A DNA stretch of 64,000 nucleotides from Amycolatopsis sp. WAC 01376 (GTDB lineage: Bacteria; Actinomycetota; Actinomycetes; Mycobacteriales; Pseudonocardiaceae), in the NCBI RefSeq assembly GCF_003947415.1, contig NZ_QHKL01000002.1, positions 248,001-312,000 of the forward strand, written 5' to 3'. Below are positions 1 through 9,186 of this stretch, in pieces. The notes beneath the pieces were generated by a model that saw only the letters and a list, made by a program, of their open reading frames with translations, was not told where the DNA came from and ran no database searches. A program made the translations under genes and the position numbers. Each line of letters begins with the position of its first letter. The first letter of the stretch is position 1.

Positions 1-502
1 GTTCGCGATCCCCTGGGTCGGCCGGGACGCGCCGGAGTCCGCGAACGCGGTGGGCATGTTCGTCAACACCCTGGTGCTCCGGGTGGACGCGAGCGGCGAA
101 CCCACTTGGCGGGAGCTGCTCGGCCGGGTCCGTGAGGCGAGCGTTTCCTGCTACCGCGACGCGGATGTGCCGTTCGACGCGATCGCGTCGGGGGTGCATC
201 CCGACCGCGGCCTCGACCGGCCGCCGGTGACGCCGGTGTACCTCGCTTCGGCCGACGGTGTGCCGTCGCCCGCCGAGCTGTCTCCCGGCGTCCAAGCCCG
301 TTATCTCCCGCTGCGGCCGCTGCACGTCAAGTACGAGTTCGAGCTCACCGTCATCGAACACGGCGACGACCTGCTGCTGTCCGCTTCCTATTTGAGCGAC
401 CTGTTCGACGAAGACACCATCACCGATCTTCTCGCCGCGCTCGTGACGAAGGCGATGAACCTGACGGCTGATCCGGATGCGAAAACGGATAAGGGGAACT
501 GA
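1..502 (+). CDS. NRPS condensation domain, C-terminal part (5' end outside window)
   Basis: The reading frame is open from base 2, so the gene begins upstream of the window. About 166 residues are visible. The stretch GMFVNTLVLR matches the late condensation-domain motif (G-x-F-V-N-T-x-x-L-R), and RDADVPFDAI matches the following 'PFE' motif. Together they mark the second half of a C domain, which forms the amide bond between carrier-bound acyl groups. The protein stops straight after the domain, with no adenylation or carrier domain attached, so this C domain is either free-standing or the last domain of its protein. The next gene, a free carrier protein, starts one base after the stop. The HHxxxDG catalytic motif would lie upstream and cannot be checked here. 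Confidence 0.85.
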   Translation, partial: FAIPWVGRDAPESANAVGMFVNTLVLRVDASGEPTWRELLGRVREASVSCYRDADVPFDAIASGVHPDRGLDRPPVTPVYLASADGVPSPAELSPGVQARYLPLRPLHVKYEFELTVIEHGDDLLLSASYLSDLFDEDTITDLLAALVTKAMNLTADPDAKTDKGN

Positions 503-503
503 A

Positions 504-842
504 GTGAACGAGACCGTGATCGCGGAGCCCGACATCGTCGGCAAGGTGCGAAGCGCTTGGGCGGACGCGCTCGACATCGCCGTCGAAACCGTGCCGATGG
601 AGGTCAACTTCTTCGACGCCGGTGGCAACTCGCTGCTGTTGCTGCTGCTCTGGGAGCAGCTCAACGGGATGACCGAACGCGATCTCCGAGCGGCCGACCT
701 CTTCGAGCACAGCACGGTGCGGGCACAGGCCGCGTTGCTCGGCAGCGAGGAGGCCACCGGACCCGCGAAGCTCGGCGGCCGCGAACGCGGCCGGTTGCTC
801 GGCATGGCACGCCGCACCCAGCCGACCGAATCGGGCGACTGA
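504..842 (+). CDS. Free-standing peptidyl/acyl carrier protein
   Basis: A small acidic protein of 112 residues. FFDAGGNSLLLL is the phosphopantetheine attachment motif, and the serine in GGNSL is the predicted attachment site. I chose GTG at 504 because AAGGGG lies about 8 bases upstream and it starts one base after the C-domain stop. An in-frame ATG at 477 would lie inside the upstream gene and lacks an equally good ribosome site. As a carrier next to a lone C domain and a lone A domain (5266-6837), it probably carries the amino acid activated by that A domain. Its C-terminal 30 residues are basic and look disordered, possibly a docking tail. Function is inferred from motif and context. Confidence 0.85.
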   Translation: MNETVIAEPDIVGKVRSAWADALDIAVETVPMEVNFFDAGGNSLLLLLLWEQLNGMTERDLRAADLFEHSTVRAQAALLGSEEATGPAKLGGRERGRLLGMARRTQPTESGD

Positions 843-845
843 CCC

Positions 846-3800
846 ATGACGAACGAGACCGATATCGCGGTCGTGGGCGCCGGTTGCCGTTTCCCCGACG
901 CCTGGACCCCGGAAAGCTTCTGGCGGAACCTCGACGCCGGCGTGGTTTCCATGCGGGAACAGGACGAGGACCGGCTCCGGGCGTCCGGTGTGTCCGAGGC
1001 GGACCTGAAGGCGCCCGACTTCGTCCGGGTGGCCGCGACCCTGCCGGGAGCGGAGGACTTCGCCGCCGAGTTCTTCGGAGTGTCACCAACCGAGGCCGAG
1101 ACGATCGACCCGCAGCACCGGCTGCTCCTGGAAAGCTGCTGGGAGGCGCTGGAGTCCGCGGGACATCCGCCGCGTGCGGACGGCCCGGTGACCGGCATCT
1201 TCGCGGGAGGCGCGCCGAGCCGGTACTCGGCCGCGTTGCTCGCGGCGAAGACCATGGAGTCCGGGCTGATCGAGGCGTTCGACGACCTCGGGCTGACGCT
1301 GGGTGGCCTCGGGGACCTGATGACGTCGAGGATCGGCTACAAGCTGGGGTTGCGCGGGCCGACCGTCGGTGTGCAAACGGCTTGTTCGTCCTCGCTGTAC
1401 GCGGTGCATTACGCGACCTTGAGCTTGCTTTCCGGAGAGTGCGACATCGCGCTGGCCGGCGGTACGACGATCGCCGAGCCGGTCACCGGATACCGGTACC
1501 AGCCGGGCGGCCTGACCTCCGAGGACGGCTACTGCCGCTCGTTCGACGCGACTTCGACCGGAACCGCGTTCAGCTCGGGGATCGGCGTGGTGGCCCTGCG
1601 CAGGCTTTCCGACGCGCTCGCCGACGGCGACCCCGTACTGGCGGTGGTCCGCGGCAGCGCCATCGGGAACGAGGGCTCGAACCGGCCCGGTTTCACCGCG
1701 CCGACCCCGTCCGGGGTCGCCGACGTGGTCGCGGCCGCGTTGCGGGTGGCCGGCGTGCCGGCACGGCTGCTGAGGTACGTCGAGGCGCACGGGTCGGGCA
1801 CCGCACTCGGCGATCACATCGAGCTGCTGGGGCTCACCGACGGCCTGCGGGCCACCACCTCCGACAGCGGATTCTGCGGACTCGGCTCGGTGAAGGCGAA
1901 CATCGGGCACACCGGTGCCACCGCCGGTATCGCCGGTTTCCTGAAGGCGGTGCACATCGTGCGCACCGGAAACCTTCCCCCGCAGCCGATGTTCGACCGG
2001 CCGCGGGATCCCGGCATCCTCGCCGAAAGCCCGTTCTTCGTGCCGGCGAGCGCGAGTTCGAACCTCGACCGGGACCGGCACGTGCTGGTCAACTCGATGG
2101 GCGTCGGCGGCACGAACGCCGTCGCGGTGCTCGCCCCGCCGCCCGCACCCGTGCGGCCCCCGGCACCGGAGACCGAAGTCGTCCGGCTGGTGCTGTCCGG
2201 GCGCACTCGCGCCGAACTGGACGCGTTGTCCGGACGGCTCGCCGATGAGCTGGACGCCGGTGGGCAGGCCGTCGCGGACGTGGCGCATACGCTGAGGGTC
2301 GGACGGCGGTCGTTCACCGAGCGCCGGGTGGTGACCGCCGCCCCCGGCGCGCTGGCGTCGGTGCTGCGCCTGCCCCGTCCGCCCGCCGCCCGCACAGTGC
2401 GCACCACCGCCGCGCGGCGGGCGATCGTCGTCGCGCCGGAAGGGCTGGACGTGCCGCGCGCGCTGCTCGCCGCGTTGCCCGGCAAGCCCGAGGTGGTGCG
2501 GGAGGTCCCCACGCGACCGTCGGCGGACGAGTTCGTGCTGCTCGTCGGCACCGGCGAAGCGGGACCGGCCCGCCACGTCCTACCGCTCGAACCGGATACC
2601 GATCCCGGCGTGCTCGCGGACCGGGTCGAGGAGGCGCTCACGGCGGCCTGGCTGCACGGCGTCGACGTGGCATGGGAGACGATCTCCGGTGGCCGAGGCC
2701 GCCGGGTGACGCTGCCGACGTATCCGTTCTCCCGGCGCAGGTATTGGGCTCTCGACAGGATGCCGCCGATCGCCGCGCCTTCGAGCTGGTCCCGCCCCGC
2801 CGCGACGACCGAGTCCACTGTGGACAACGTCGGTACGGAGGAGCCCGGATCCATCGAGGCGGAGTTGCTCGAACTGTGGCGTGAGCTGTTCGGCGTCTCC
2901 ACGATCGGCGTGGACGACGAGTTCGGCCTGCTCGGCGGGACCTCCTTGCTGTACGTGCAGATGGCACTGAAGGTCCAGCAGCGCCACCAGGTCCTCATCA
3001 ACGTGCACCGCTCGGGTGGCAGCCGGACCACGGTGCGCAGGATCGCCCGGATCGTCCGGGGCAAACTCGGCGCGCAAGGCGACGAAGCCGTCTATCAGGT
3101 CGCGGACGGAGACGGCGAGCTGATGGACGCCGACCTGCAACTGCCGTTGGCCGATGTGTCCGAAACGGAAGCGCCGGGTACCGATGTGCTGCTGACCGGC
3201 GCGACCGGCTTCCTCGGCGCGTTCCTGCTGCACGAGTTGCTGGCCTCGACCGAGGGCAGGATCTACTGCCTGGTGCGGGCCGCGGACGAGGCCGAGGGCC
3301 GGGAGCGGCTGAGCAACGCGGTGAAGGCGTTGGGGCTGCCCGAAACGGACTCGGACCGCGTACACGTGGTGCCCGGCGACCTCCACGACATCGCCAAGGT
3401 CTGCCGCGAGTACCGGGACGGCGAACTCGCCACGCAGGTGGGCCGGGTGCTGCACTGCGCGGCCCGGGTGGTCTTCACCGAGCCGTACCGGGTCCTGCGC
3501 GAGAGCAACCTGCTGCCGATGGTCGACCTGCTGTCGTGGATGCGGGGCAACGGAATCCGGGACTTCTCCTTCGTCTCCACCGTCGCGGCGACCGGGATCG
3601 CGATGGGCACCGGCGGGAAGATCCTGGAGACCAGGGAACAACCGCTGGATCCCGAGCAGGGTGGGTACGGCGTCAGCAAATGGGTCGGCGAACGGCTGCT
3701 GGAACGGGCCGAGCGCGACGGTATGCGGGTCCGGGTGTTCCGGCCGGGCGTCATCGTCTCCTCCCGGACGACGGGGGCCTGCAACGACAAGGACCTGGTC

Positions 3801-4298
3801 TGGCATCTGCTGGCCAGCGGTCTCGCGGTGGGCGCGCATCCGCTCGACGAGCGTGCCTGGCCGGTGGCACCCGTCGACGTGGTGGCCAAGGCCATCGCGG
3901 AACTCTCGTTCGTCCCGGGTTCGGTCGGCCGCGCGTATCACCTGGTCCACGAGAAATTGATCAACCCGCGGCAGATGTTCGAGCTGCTGGCCGAAGCGGG
4001 CCTGCCGACCGAGGCCGTCGAGCCGGAGGAATGGAAGCGTCGGGTGGCCGAAAAGGCACTGGCGACGGGTGACGAGGTGCTGTCGAACATGACCCTCTAC
4101 GAACTCGAGGGCGAGGAGAACCTCGGCGAGGACGACATGGAAGCCAAGGGCTGGCAGGACTGGCTGAGCCGCTCTGGCTTGAGTTCCGAACCGACCGGAG
4201 AGCTGCTGCGCGGCGGGCTGGAGTACCTGGCCGAGAACAAGGCGGCGGCGGGCGACCTGGTGGCGAATCTCGTGAGGACAAGGGGAACGCGCTCATGA
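846..4298 (+). CDS. AT-less polyketide synthase module: KS - (AT remnant linkers) - ACP - thioester reductase
   Basis: This 1,150-residue protein has three recognisable domains. Residues 5-430 are a ketosynthase with an intact Cys180 (TACSSS), His315 (VEAHGSGT) and His355 (NIGHTG). Residues 440-640 contain the usual KS-AT linker and post-AT linker (LPTYPFSRRRYW), but no acyltransferase core with a GHSxG serine lies between them. A carrier domain follows with Ser700 in LGGTSLL. Residues about 775-1080 are a thioester reductase with TGATGFLG (784-791) and Tyr941/Lys945 (YGVSK), which would release the chain as an aldehyde or alcohol with NAD(P)H. The last 70 residues are unassigned. Extender units must come from elsewhere, either a trans-acting AT or the ACP-bound extender made by genes at 10649-14198. 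The stop overlaps the next start (ATGA). Confidence 0.88.
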   Translation: MTNETDIAVVGAGCRFPDAWTPESFWRNLDAGVVSMREQDEDRLRASGVSEADLKAPDFVRVAATLPGAEDFAAEFFGVSPTEAETIDPQHRLLLESCWEALESAGHPPRADGPVTGIFAGGAPSRYSAALLAAKTMESGLIEAFDDLGLTLGGLGDLMTSRIGYKLGLRGPTVGVQTACSSSLYAVHYATLSLLSGECDIALAGGTTIAEPVTGYRYQPGGLTSEDGYCRSFDATSTGTAFSSGIGVVALRRLSDALADGDPVLAVVRGSAIGNEGSNRPGFTAPTPSGVADVVAAALRVAGVPARLLRYVEAHGSGTALGDHIELLGLTDGLRATTSDSGFCGLGSVKANIGHTGATAGIAGFLKAVHIVRTGNLPPQPMFDRPRDPGILAESPFFVPASASSNLDRDRHVLVNSMGVGGTNAVAVLAPPPAPVRPPAPETEVVRLVLSGRTRAELDALSGRLADELDAGGQAVADVAHTLRVGRRSFTERRVVTAAPGALASVLRLPRPPAARTVRTTAARRAIVVAPEGLDVPRALLAALPGKPEVVREVPTRPSADEFVLLVGTGEAGPARHVLPLEPDTDPGVLADRVEEALTAAWLHGVDVAWETISGGRGRRVTLPTYPFSRRRYWALDRMPPIAAPSSWSRPAATTESTVDNVGTEEPGSIEAELLELWRELFGVSTIGVDDEFGLLGGTSLLYVQMALKVQQRHQVLINVHRSGGSRTTVRRIARIVRGKLGAQGDEAVYQVADGDGELMDADLQLPLADVSETEAPGTDVLLTGATGFLGAFLLHELLASTEGRIYCLVRAADEAEGRERLSNAVKALGLPETDSDRVHVVPGDLHDIAKVCREYRDGELATQVGRVLHCAARVVFTEPYRVLRESNLLPMVDLLSWMRGNGIRDFSFVSTVAATGIAMGTGGKILETREQPLDPEQGGYGVSKWVGERLLERAERDGMRVRVFRPGVIVSSRTTGACNDKDLVWHLLASGLAVGAHPLDERAWPVAPVDVVAKAIAELSFVPGSVGRAYHLVHEKLINPRQMFELLAEAGLPTEAVEPEEWKRRVAEKALATGDEVLSNMTLYELEGEENLGEDDMEAKGWQDWLSRSGLSSEPTGELLRGGLEYLAENKAAAGDLVANLVRTRGTRS

Positions 4299-5278
4299 CC
4301 ACGGACAACGGTTCCGGCGCGATCGGCATCGGCGCGATGCACTGCCTGCTGCCCGAAGACCGGATGGCGGTCACGGATCTGCCGGAATACGCCCAGCTCG
4401 GCCATGAAGAGCTCGCGTTCGTCGAGAAATGCGGTGTGCGGACCGTCGGGGTGTTCACCGAGACCTCGCAGGCGGCCCTCGCCGGGCAGGCCTGCCGGGA
4501 ACTGCTGGCCGAGCATCCGGTCGACCCCGACATCCTGCTGATGGTCGGGCCGCGGTCACCGGACGTGCTGCTCGGCTCGGACGTGTGCCGCGTGCAGGCG
4601 GAGAACAAACTGGACTCGGCGTTCGCCTTCAGCGTGGACGGGCTGGGCTGCACCGGTTCCAGTGCCGCCTGGGCGCTGGCGCGTGACCTGCTCGTGGCCG
4701 ATCCCGGCCGCGAGAGCGTGCTGATCACGCACACCAGCCGTCCGACCGGAGCGGACCGGATCCGGTTCCCCGTCACGGTGGTCGGCGACGGGGCGTACGC
4801 GATGACGATGGTCCGGGGCGGCCGTCCTGTGCTGCGAGGGCATCGGCAGGAGACCGACGGCTCCTTCAACGACCTGTTCCGCGTGGACTACAAGCAGACG
4901 CCCTGGTACGAATGGCGCGAGGAATGCCTGGACCCGGCCAGGTACAGCTTCGAACTGGCGACGCACAGCCAATTCCGGCTCAGCCGCCTCGTCGACCGTG
5001 TCCTCGCCGAAGCCGGGATCGGCAAGGACGCCGTCGCCACCACCCTGATGCAGAACGTCGCGGCGAGCGCGTTCGGCTTCTACACCTCCCTGCTCGAACT
5101 GCCGATCCACGACGTGTGCCTGGCGCAGCTGACCGAGTACGGGCACCTCGGCGCGATGGACGTCGTGCTCAACCTCGACCGGTTGCTCGCCACCGGCGAG
5201 CTGGCCGAGGGCGATCTCGTGCTGGTGCTGAACAACAGTCCGGTGGCCGCCTGGGCGGTGACGTTGTGGGAAGTCTGA
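4295..5278 (+). CDS. KAS III-like (FabH/CerJ-like) condensing or acyl-transfer enzyme with altered catalytic residues
   Basis: A 327-residue protein with a thiolase/KAS III fold signature. The nucleophile is Cys119 in [11 protein letters not shown], and GDGAYAMTM matches the usual GDGAxA stretch. FabH normally uses His (PHQAN) and Asn (YGNTSA). Here those positions read LMQNVA (Met252 at the His position) and YGHLGAMD (His284 in place of Asn). So the His/Asn pair is lost, with a His at the Asn site, which suggests an acyl transferase or non-standard condensation rather than fatty-acid initiation. It is translationally coupled to the KS-reductase gene upstream and overlaps the adenylation gene downstream, so it acts in the same pathway. 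Family assignment is solid; the reaction is inferred. Confidence 0.75.
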   Translation: MTTDNGSGAIGIGAMHCLLPEDRMAVTDLPEYAQLGHEELAFVEKCGVRTVGVFTETSQAALAGQACRELLAEHPVDPDILLMVGPRSPDVLLGSDVCRVQAENKLDSAFAFSVDGLGCTGSSAAWALARDLLVADPGRESVLITHTSRPTGADRIRFPVTVVGDGAYAMTMVRGGRPVLRGHRQETDGSFNDLFRVDYKQTPWYEWREECLDPARYSFELATHSQFRLSRLVDRVLAEAGIGKDAVATTLMQNVAASAFGFYTSLLELPIHDVCLAQLTEYGHLGAMDVVLNLDRLLATGELAEGDLVLVLNNSPVAAWAVTLWEV

Positions 5279-6837
5279 ACGGCACACCGGAAACGCTGTA
5301 CGACTGGTTCACCGCGTCGGTGGCCAGGTGGCCGGACGAGACCGCGGTCGAAGTGCGGGATGTCAGCCTGACCTACGCGCGGCTTCACGAATGCGCGCTG
5401 GCGCTCGCCTGCCGGATCGTCGCCGAGCACGGCGGTGCGCCGGAGCGGATCGCGTTGCTCGCTTCCCGCAGCGTGGTCGCGTACGCCGGCTATCTCGCGG
5501 GCCTGTACCTCGGCTCGGTCCTCACCCCGCTCAATCCGGAGTACCCCGCGGCCCGCAACCGCATGGTCTGCGAACTGGCGAAGGTGGACCTGGTGCTGGC
5601 CGACGAAGCGGGCTCCGCGCAGCTCGACGACGACGATCTCGCCGCCACCGTGCTCACTCCCGCCGACGCCGACGTGCTCGCGGCCCGGCCCACCGGCGAA
5701 CCGCGGCCGCGCCGGACGAGCGGTGACGACGTCGCGTACGTCCTGTTCACGTCGGGCTCCACCGGCCGTCCCAAAGGCGTGCCGATCCGGCACCGCAATC
5801 TGTCGCCTTACCTGGCGCACAACATCGAGCGTTATCAGGTGAAGCCCGGCTGCCGGATGTCGCACGCCTTCGACCTGACCTTCGACCCGTCGGTTTTCGA
5901 TCTCTTCGTCACCTGGGGTGGCGGCGCGACGCTGATCGTCCCTCGGCGCACCGAACTGCTGACCCCGGTGGACTATCTGGTGGAGCACCGGATCACGCAC
6001 TGGTTCTCGGTGCCGTCGGTGGTTTCGGTCAGCGCGGACCTCGGCAACCTCCCGGCGGGACGGGTGCGCGAGCTGCGCTACAGCCTGTTCATCGGCGAAC
6101 AGCTCACGGTCCGGCAAGCGCGGGAGTGGCGGGCCGTCGCGCCGGACGCGGTACTGGAGAACGTCTACGGCCCGACCGAATTGACCGTCGCTTGTACCGA
6201 ATTCCGGCTGCCGGACGATCCGGAGCAGTGGCCGGCCACCACGAACGACACGGTGCCGATCGGGCCCGTATACGACTTCCTCGACCACGTGATCCTGGAC
6301 GAGGCAGGATGTCCCGCGGCGGAGGGCGAGCTTTGTGTCCGCGGCTCCCAGCGCTTCGACGGCTATCTGGACCCGCAGGACGACATCGGCCGGTTCCTCA
6401 CCCACGACGACGCCGGGACGACGGTGTACGACGGAACGGGGCCGCTGACCGAGGCGCATTACTACCGCACGGGAGACAGGGTGCGGTGGGAGTCCGGCAA
6501 TCTCGTCCATTTAGGACGGTTGGACAACCAGGTCAAGGTCCGCGGCTATCGGATCGAACTCGGCGAGATCGAGGCGGCCATGCGACGGCATACCGACATC
6601 CGGGACGCGGTCGTGCTCGCGATCAAGAACGAGGAAGAAACCGAACTCGTCGGATGCTATACGGGCGTGCCGCAGGCGCCGTTGCGTTTCCTGCACTGGC
6701 TGTGCGACCAGGTGCCCATCCACATGGTTCCGCGGCGTTTCGAGCATTTCGATTCCTTGCCCCTCAACGCCAACGGCAAGATCGACCGGAACGGGCTGCG
6801 CGACCTGCTGCCCGGCGGCCGCGCGGTCAAGGCGTAG
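5266..6837 (+). CDS. Free-standing amino-acid adenylation enzyme (A domain)
   Basis: A 523-residue AMP-forming enzyme that activates a carboxylate for loading on a carrier protein. Core motifs are present in order: [11 protein letters not shown] (A3), [11 protein letters not shown] (A4), VYGPTE (A5), YYRTGD (A7), [15 protein letters not shown] (A8) and NANGKIDR (A10 lysine). No carrier or C domain is fused to it. The reading frame is open well upstream, but GTG at 5266, 13 bases inside the preceding gene, gives a normal A-domain N terminus. Aligned by eye to GrsA, the pocket reads roughly D-P-F-S-F-G-V-V-A-K; the Asp fits an alpha-amino acid, but I cannot name the substrate. The likely partner is the free carrier at 504-842. 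Codon 416 (6511-6513) is a rare TTA. Confidence 0.88.
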   Translation: MGSLNGTPETLYDWFTASVARWPDETAVEVRDVSLTYARLHECALALACRIVAEHGGAPERIALLASRSVVAYAGYLAGLYLGSVLTPLNPEYPAARNRMVCELAKVDLVLADEAGSAQLDDDDLAATVLTPADADVLAARPTGEPRPRRTSGDDVAYVLFTSGSTGRPKGVPIRHRNLSPYLAHNIERYQVKPGCRMSHAFDLTFDPSVFDLFVTWGGGATLIVPRRTELLTPVDYLVEHRITHWFSVPSVVSVSADLGNLPAGRVRELRYSLFIGEQLTVRQAREWRAVAPDAVLENVYGPTELTVACTEFRLPDDPEQWPATTNDTVPIGPVYDFLDHVILDEAGCPAAEGELCVRGSQRFDGYLDPQDDIGRFLTHDDAGTTVYDGTGPLTEAHYYRTGDRVRWESGNLVHLGRLDNQVKVRGYRIELGEIEAAMRRHTDIRDAVVLAIKNEEETELVGCYTGVPQAPLRFLHWLCDQVPIHMVPRRFEHFDSLPLNANGKIDRNGLRDLLPGGRAVKA

Positions 6838-6880
6838 CGATGGACATCCGAAACCGTGCAGAGAAAGGAATCGCTCGCTG

Positions 6881-8122
6881 ATGTCCTACCTCCGAGAGCT
6901 GATCCCCCCGCCGGGCCCGGTCCGCGTGCTGTGCCTGAGCAACCTGGCGAAGACCGTGGGCAACGGTGTGTTCATGGCGGTGAGCATCCTGTTCTTCACC
7001 CGCACCGCGGGGATCCCGGCCGGTGAGGTGGGGCTCGCGCTCACGATCGGCGGGGTCCTCGGGATGGCGGCGAGCGTGCCCGCCGGTCAGGCGGCCGACC
7101 TCCTCGGCCCGCGTAACACCACGATCGTGTTCATGTGCCTGCAAGGCGCGCTGATGTGCTGCTACGCCTTCGTCGGCGGGTTCGTCACCCTGCTGGTGGC
7201 GACCAGTCTGGTGCTGATCGCGGAATCCGCGACGGACGCGGCGCGGGGCGCGCTCATCGCCGGGATCACGCGGCCGGAAGAACGGGTGCGTGCCTGGTCC
7301 TATCTGCGTTCCATCAGCAATCTCGGGGTCTCCCTCGGCGCGGTGGCCGGCGGCATCGGGCTCCATTTCGACACCCGCACGGCCTACATCTCGGTGTTGA
7401 CCGGCGGCGGCCTGCTGGTCATCTCGGCGGGTTTGGCGTATTTCAGGCTGCCGACCGTGCCCCCGGTACCAGCGCAGTCCGAGGGCGCGCGGCTCGTCGT
7501 GTTGCGCGACAAGCCGTACGCGACGATTTCCTTGCTCAATGCCGTGCTCACCATGAACACGGTCATCCTCACCGTCGCGCTGCCGCTGTGGATCATCCAG
7601 CAGACGAAGGCGCCCGCCTGGCTGTACTCGGCGTTGCTGTTGCTCAACACGGTCACCGTCGTACTTCTCCAGGTGCGGACCAGCAAAGGAAGCGACCTGC
7701 CCCCCGGCGGGGCCAAAGCCCTGCGCCGGTCGGGTTTCCTGCTGGCGGCCTGCTGCGCGCTGTTCGCGCTCGCGGCCGGGCAACCGACGTGGCTGGCGGT
7801 GCTCATCCTCGTCGCCGGCGCGCTGGCGCACGTCTTCGGCGAGATGCTGTGGAGCGCGGGTTCGTGGTCGCTGTCCTTCGGGCTCGCACCCGAACACGCG
7901 CAGGGCCAGTACCAAGGGTTCTTCGGCATGTCGACGCAGTTCGGCACGATGGTCACCCCCGTGCTGGTGACCGGATTGATCGTCGGCGTCGGCCAGCTCG
8001 GCTGGCTGATCTTCGGGGTGGCGATGATCGTCGCGGGCGTGTCCGCGCCGTCGGCGACCAGGTGGGCACTGCGCACTCGACAGCCGTCCGCATCCACGAC
8101 CGAATCCGTGACAGGGGCGTGA
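6881..8122 (+). CDS. MFS transporter, probable product exporter
   Basis: A 413-residue integral membrane protein with about 12 hydrophobic segments and a glycine-rich N-terminal loop (GQAADLLGPRN) like the MFS motif A. The first helix pair begins near residue 20, and a short basic linker precedes each half. GAGAAAGG 11 bases upstream serves as ribosome site. It sits between the adenylation gene and the monooxygenase gene in the same direction, so export of the product, and hence self-protection, is the most likely role. The substrate cannot be read from sequence. A 13-codon frame (6840-6881) just upstream ends on its start codon; see the rejected list. Confidence 0.85.
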   Translation: MSYLRELIPPPGPVRVLCLSNLAKTVGNGVFMAVSILFFTRTAGIPAGEVGLALTIGGVLGMAASVPAGQAADLLGPRNTTIVFMCLQGALMCCYAFVGGFVTLLVATSLVLIAESATDAARGALIAGITRPEERVRAWSYLRSISNLGVSLGAVAGGIGLHFDTRTAYISVLTGGGLLVISAGLAYFRLPTVPPVPAQSEGARLVVLRDKPYATISLLNAVLTMNTVILTVALPLWIIQQTKAPAWLYSALLLLNTVTVVLLQVRTSKGSDLPPGGAKALRRSGFLLAACCALFALAAGQPTWLAVLILVAGALAHVFGEMLWSAGSWSLSFGLAPEHAQGQYQGFFGMSTQFGTMVTPVLVTGLIVGVGQLGWLIFGVAMIVAGVSAPSATRWALRTRQPSASTTESVTGA

Positions 8123-8124
8123 CA

Positions 8125-9186
8125 ATGGACTTCAGCCTGTTCTACTTCGCCAACGACAGCAGCGAACGTGACCACAACCGCTATCAGCTTCTGCTGGACG
8201 GGGCGCGGTTCGCGGACGCCAACGGCTTCACGGCCGTATGGACGCCGGAGCGGCATTTCCATTCCTTCGGCGGTCTCTACCCCAACCCGGCGGTGACCGG
8301 CGCGGCGGTGGCCGCGATCACCGAGCGGGTGCAAATCCGCGCCGGCAGTGTGGTCGCGCCGCTGCACCATCCGGTGCGGATCGCCGAAGAGTGGTCGGTG
8401 GTCGACAATCTCTCCGGCGGACGTGTCGGTCTTTCCTTCGCGTCCGGCTGGCACGCCGTGGATTTCGCGCTGCGCCCGGAGAACTACCGGAACCGCAAGC
8501 AGATCCTGGTGGAGTACGTGGACCAGGTGCGCAGGCTGTGGCGTGGCGAGGCCATGTCCGTAATCGACGGTGTCGGCACCGAGCAGCAGGTGCGCGTCTT
8601 CCCGCCGCCGGTCCAGCCGGAGCTGCCGGTCTGGGTCACCAGCGCGGGCAACGCCGAGACCTTCCGTGCCGCCGGGCGAGCAGGCGCGGGCCTGCTGACC
8701 CACCTGCTCGGTCAGGACCTCGACGAACTCGCCGAGAAGATCGCCGAATACCGCCGCGCGGTCGCCGAACGCGAAGACGCCGACGGATGGCCGGGGAGGG
8801 TCGCGCTGATGGTGCACACCTGCCTCGGCGACGACGAGGACGAAGTGCGCGAACAGGTCCGTGAGCCGCTGCACGACTACTTGCGCAGCTCGCTCGGTCT
8901 GCTGATGGGTTCCCAGCTCAACGGCGCGCGCAAGATCGATCCGGCCAAGCTGCACAAGGAGGACGTGGACTTCCTGGTGGGGCGCTCGTTCGACCGGTAC
9001 TACGACGACGGCGCGCTCCTCGGCACGGTCGGCAAAGCACAGAAGATGGTGGAGCGATTCCGTGACGCCGGGGTCGACGAAGTCGCCTGTCTGATCGACT
9101 TCGGGGTACCCACTGACACCGTGCTCGCCGGTTTCGAACACCTCGACCAGGTGCGGGAGCTGTCGACCGCACCGTCGGGTTCGTGA
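8125..9186 (+). CDS. Luciferase-like flavin-dependent monooxygenase (natural-product type)
   Basis: A 353-residue protein of the bacterial luciferase superfamily (FMNH2-dependent TIM barrel). The N terminus MDFSLFYFAND and FTAVWTPERHFHSFGG fit the subfamily of such enzymes found within NRPS/PKS lines (MupA/CmiS-like, TIGR04020 type), where they hydroxylate carrier-bound intermediates. LSGGRVGLSFASGWH is the conserved flavin-site segment. ATG 8125 has AGGGG seven bases upstream and starts two bases after the transporter stop. It needs reduced FMN, which the next gene, overlapping by 4 bases, should supply. Target atom and substrate are unknown; hydroxylation or N-oxidation of a carrier-bound amino acid or polyketide is the family expectation. 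Confidence 0.85.
   Translation: MDFSLFYFANDSSERDHNRYQLLLDGARFADANGFTAVWTPERHFHSFGGLYPNPAVTGAAVAAITERVQIRAGSVVAPLHHPVRIAEEWSVVDNLSGGRVGLSFASGWHAVDFALRPENYRNRKQILVEYVDQVRRLWRGEAMSVIDGVGTEQQVRVFPPPVQPELPVWVTSAGNAETFRAAGRAGAGLLTHLLGQDLDELAEKIAEYRRAVAEREDADGWPGRVALMVHTCLGDDEDEVREQVREPLHDYLRSSLGLLMGSQLNGARKIDPAKLHKEDVDFLVGRSFDRYYDDGALLGTVGKAQKMVERFRDAGVDEVACLIDFGVPTDTVLAGFEHLDQVRELSTAPSGS

Noticed and set aside
557-2576. Long open frames on both strands over the carrier and KS genes
   Set aside because: Arg/Gly/Pro-rich translations without motifs; the KS frame has clear catalytic motifs, so these are GC-driven shadows.
6840-6881. 13-codon frame ending on the MFS start codon (possible leader peptide)
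   Set aside because: It has only a weak ribosome site and no distinctive sequence; overlap of short frames with start codons is frequent in GC-rich DNA.
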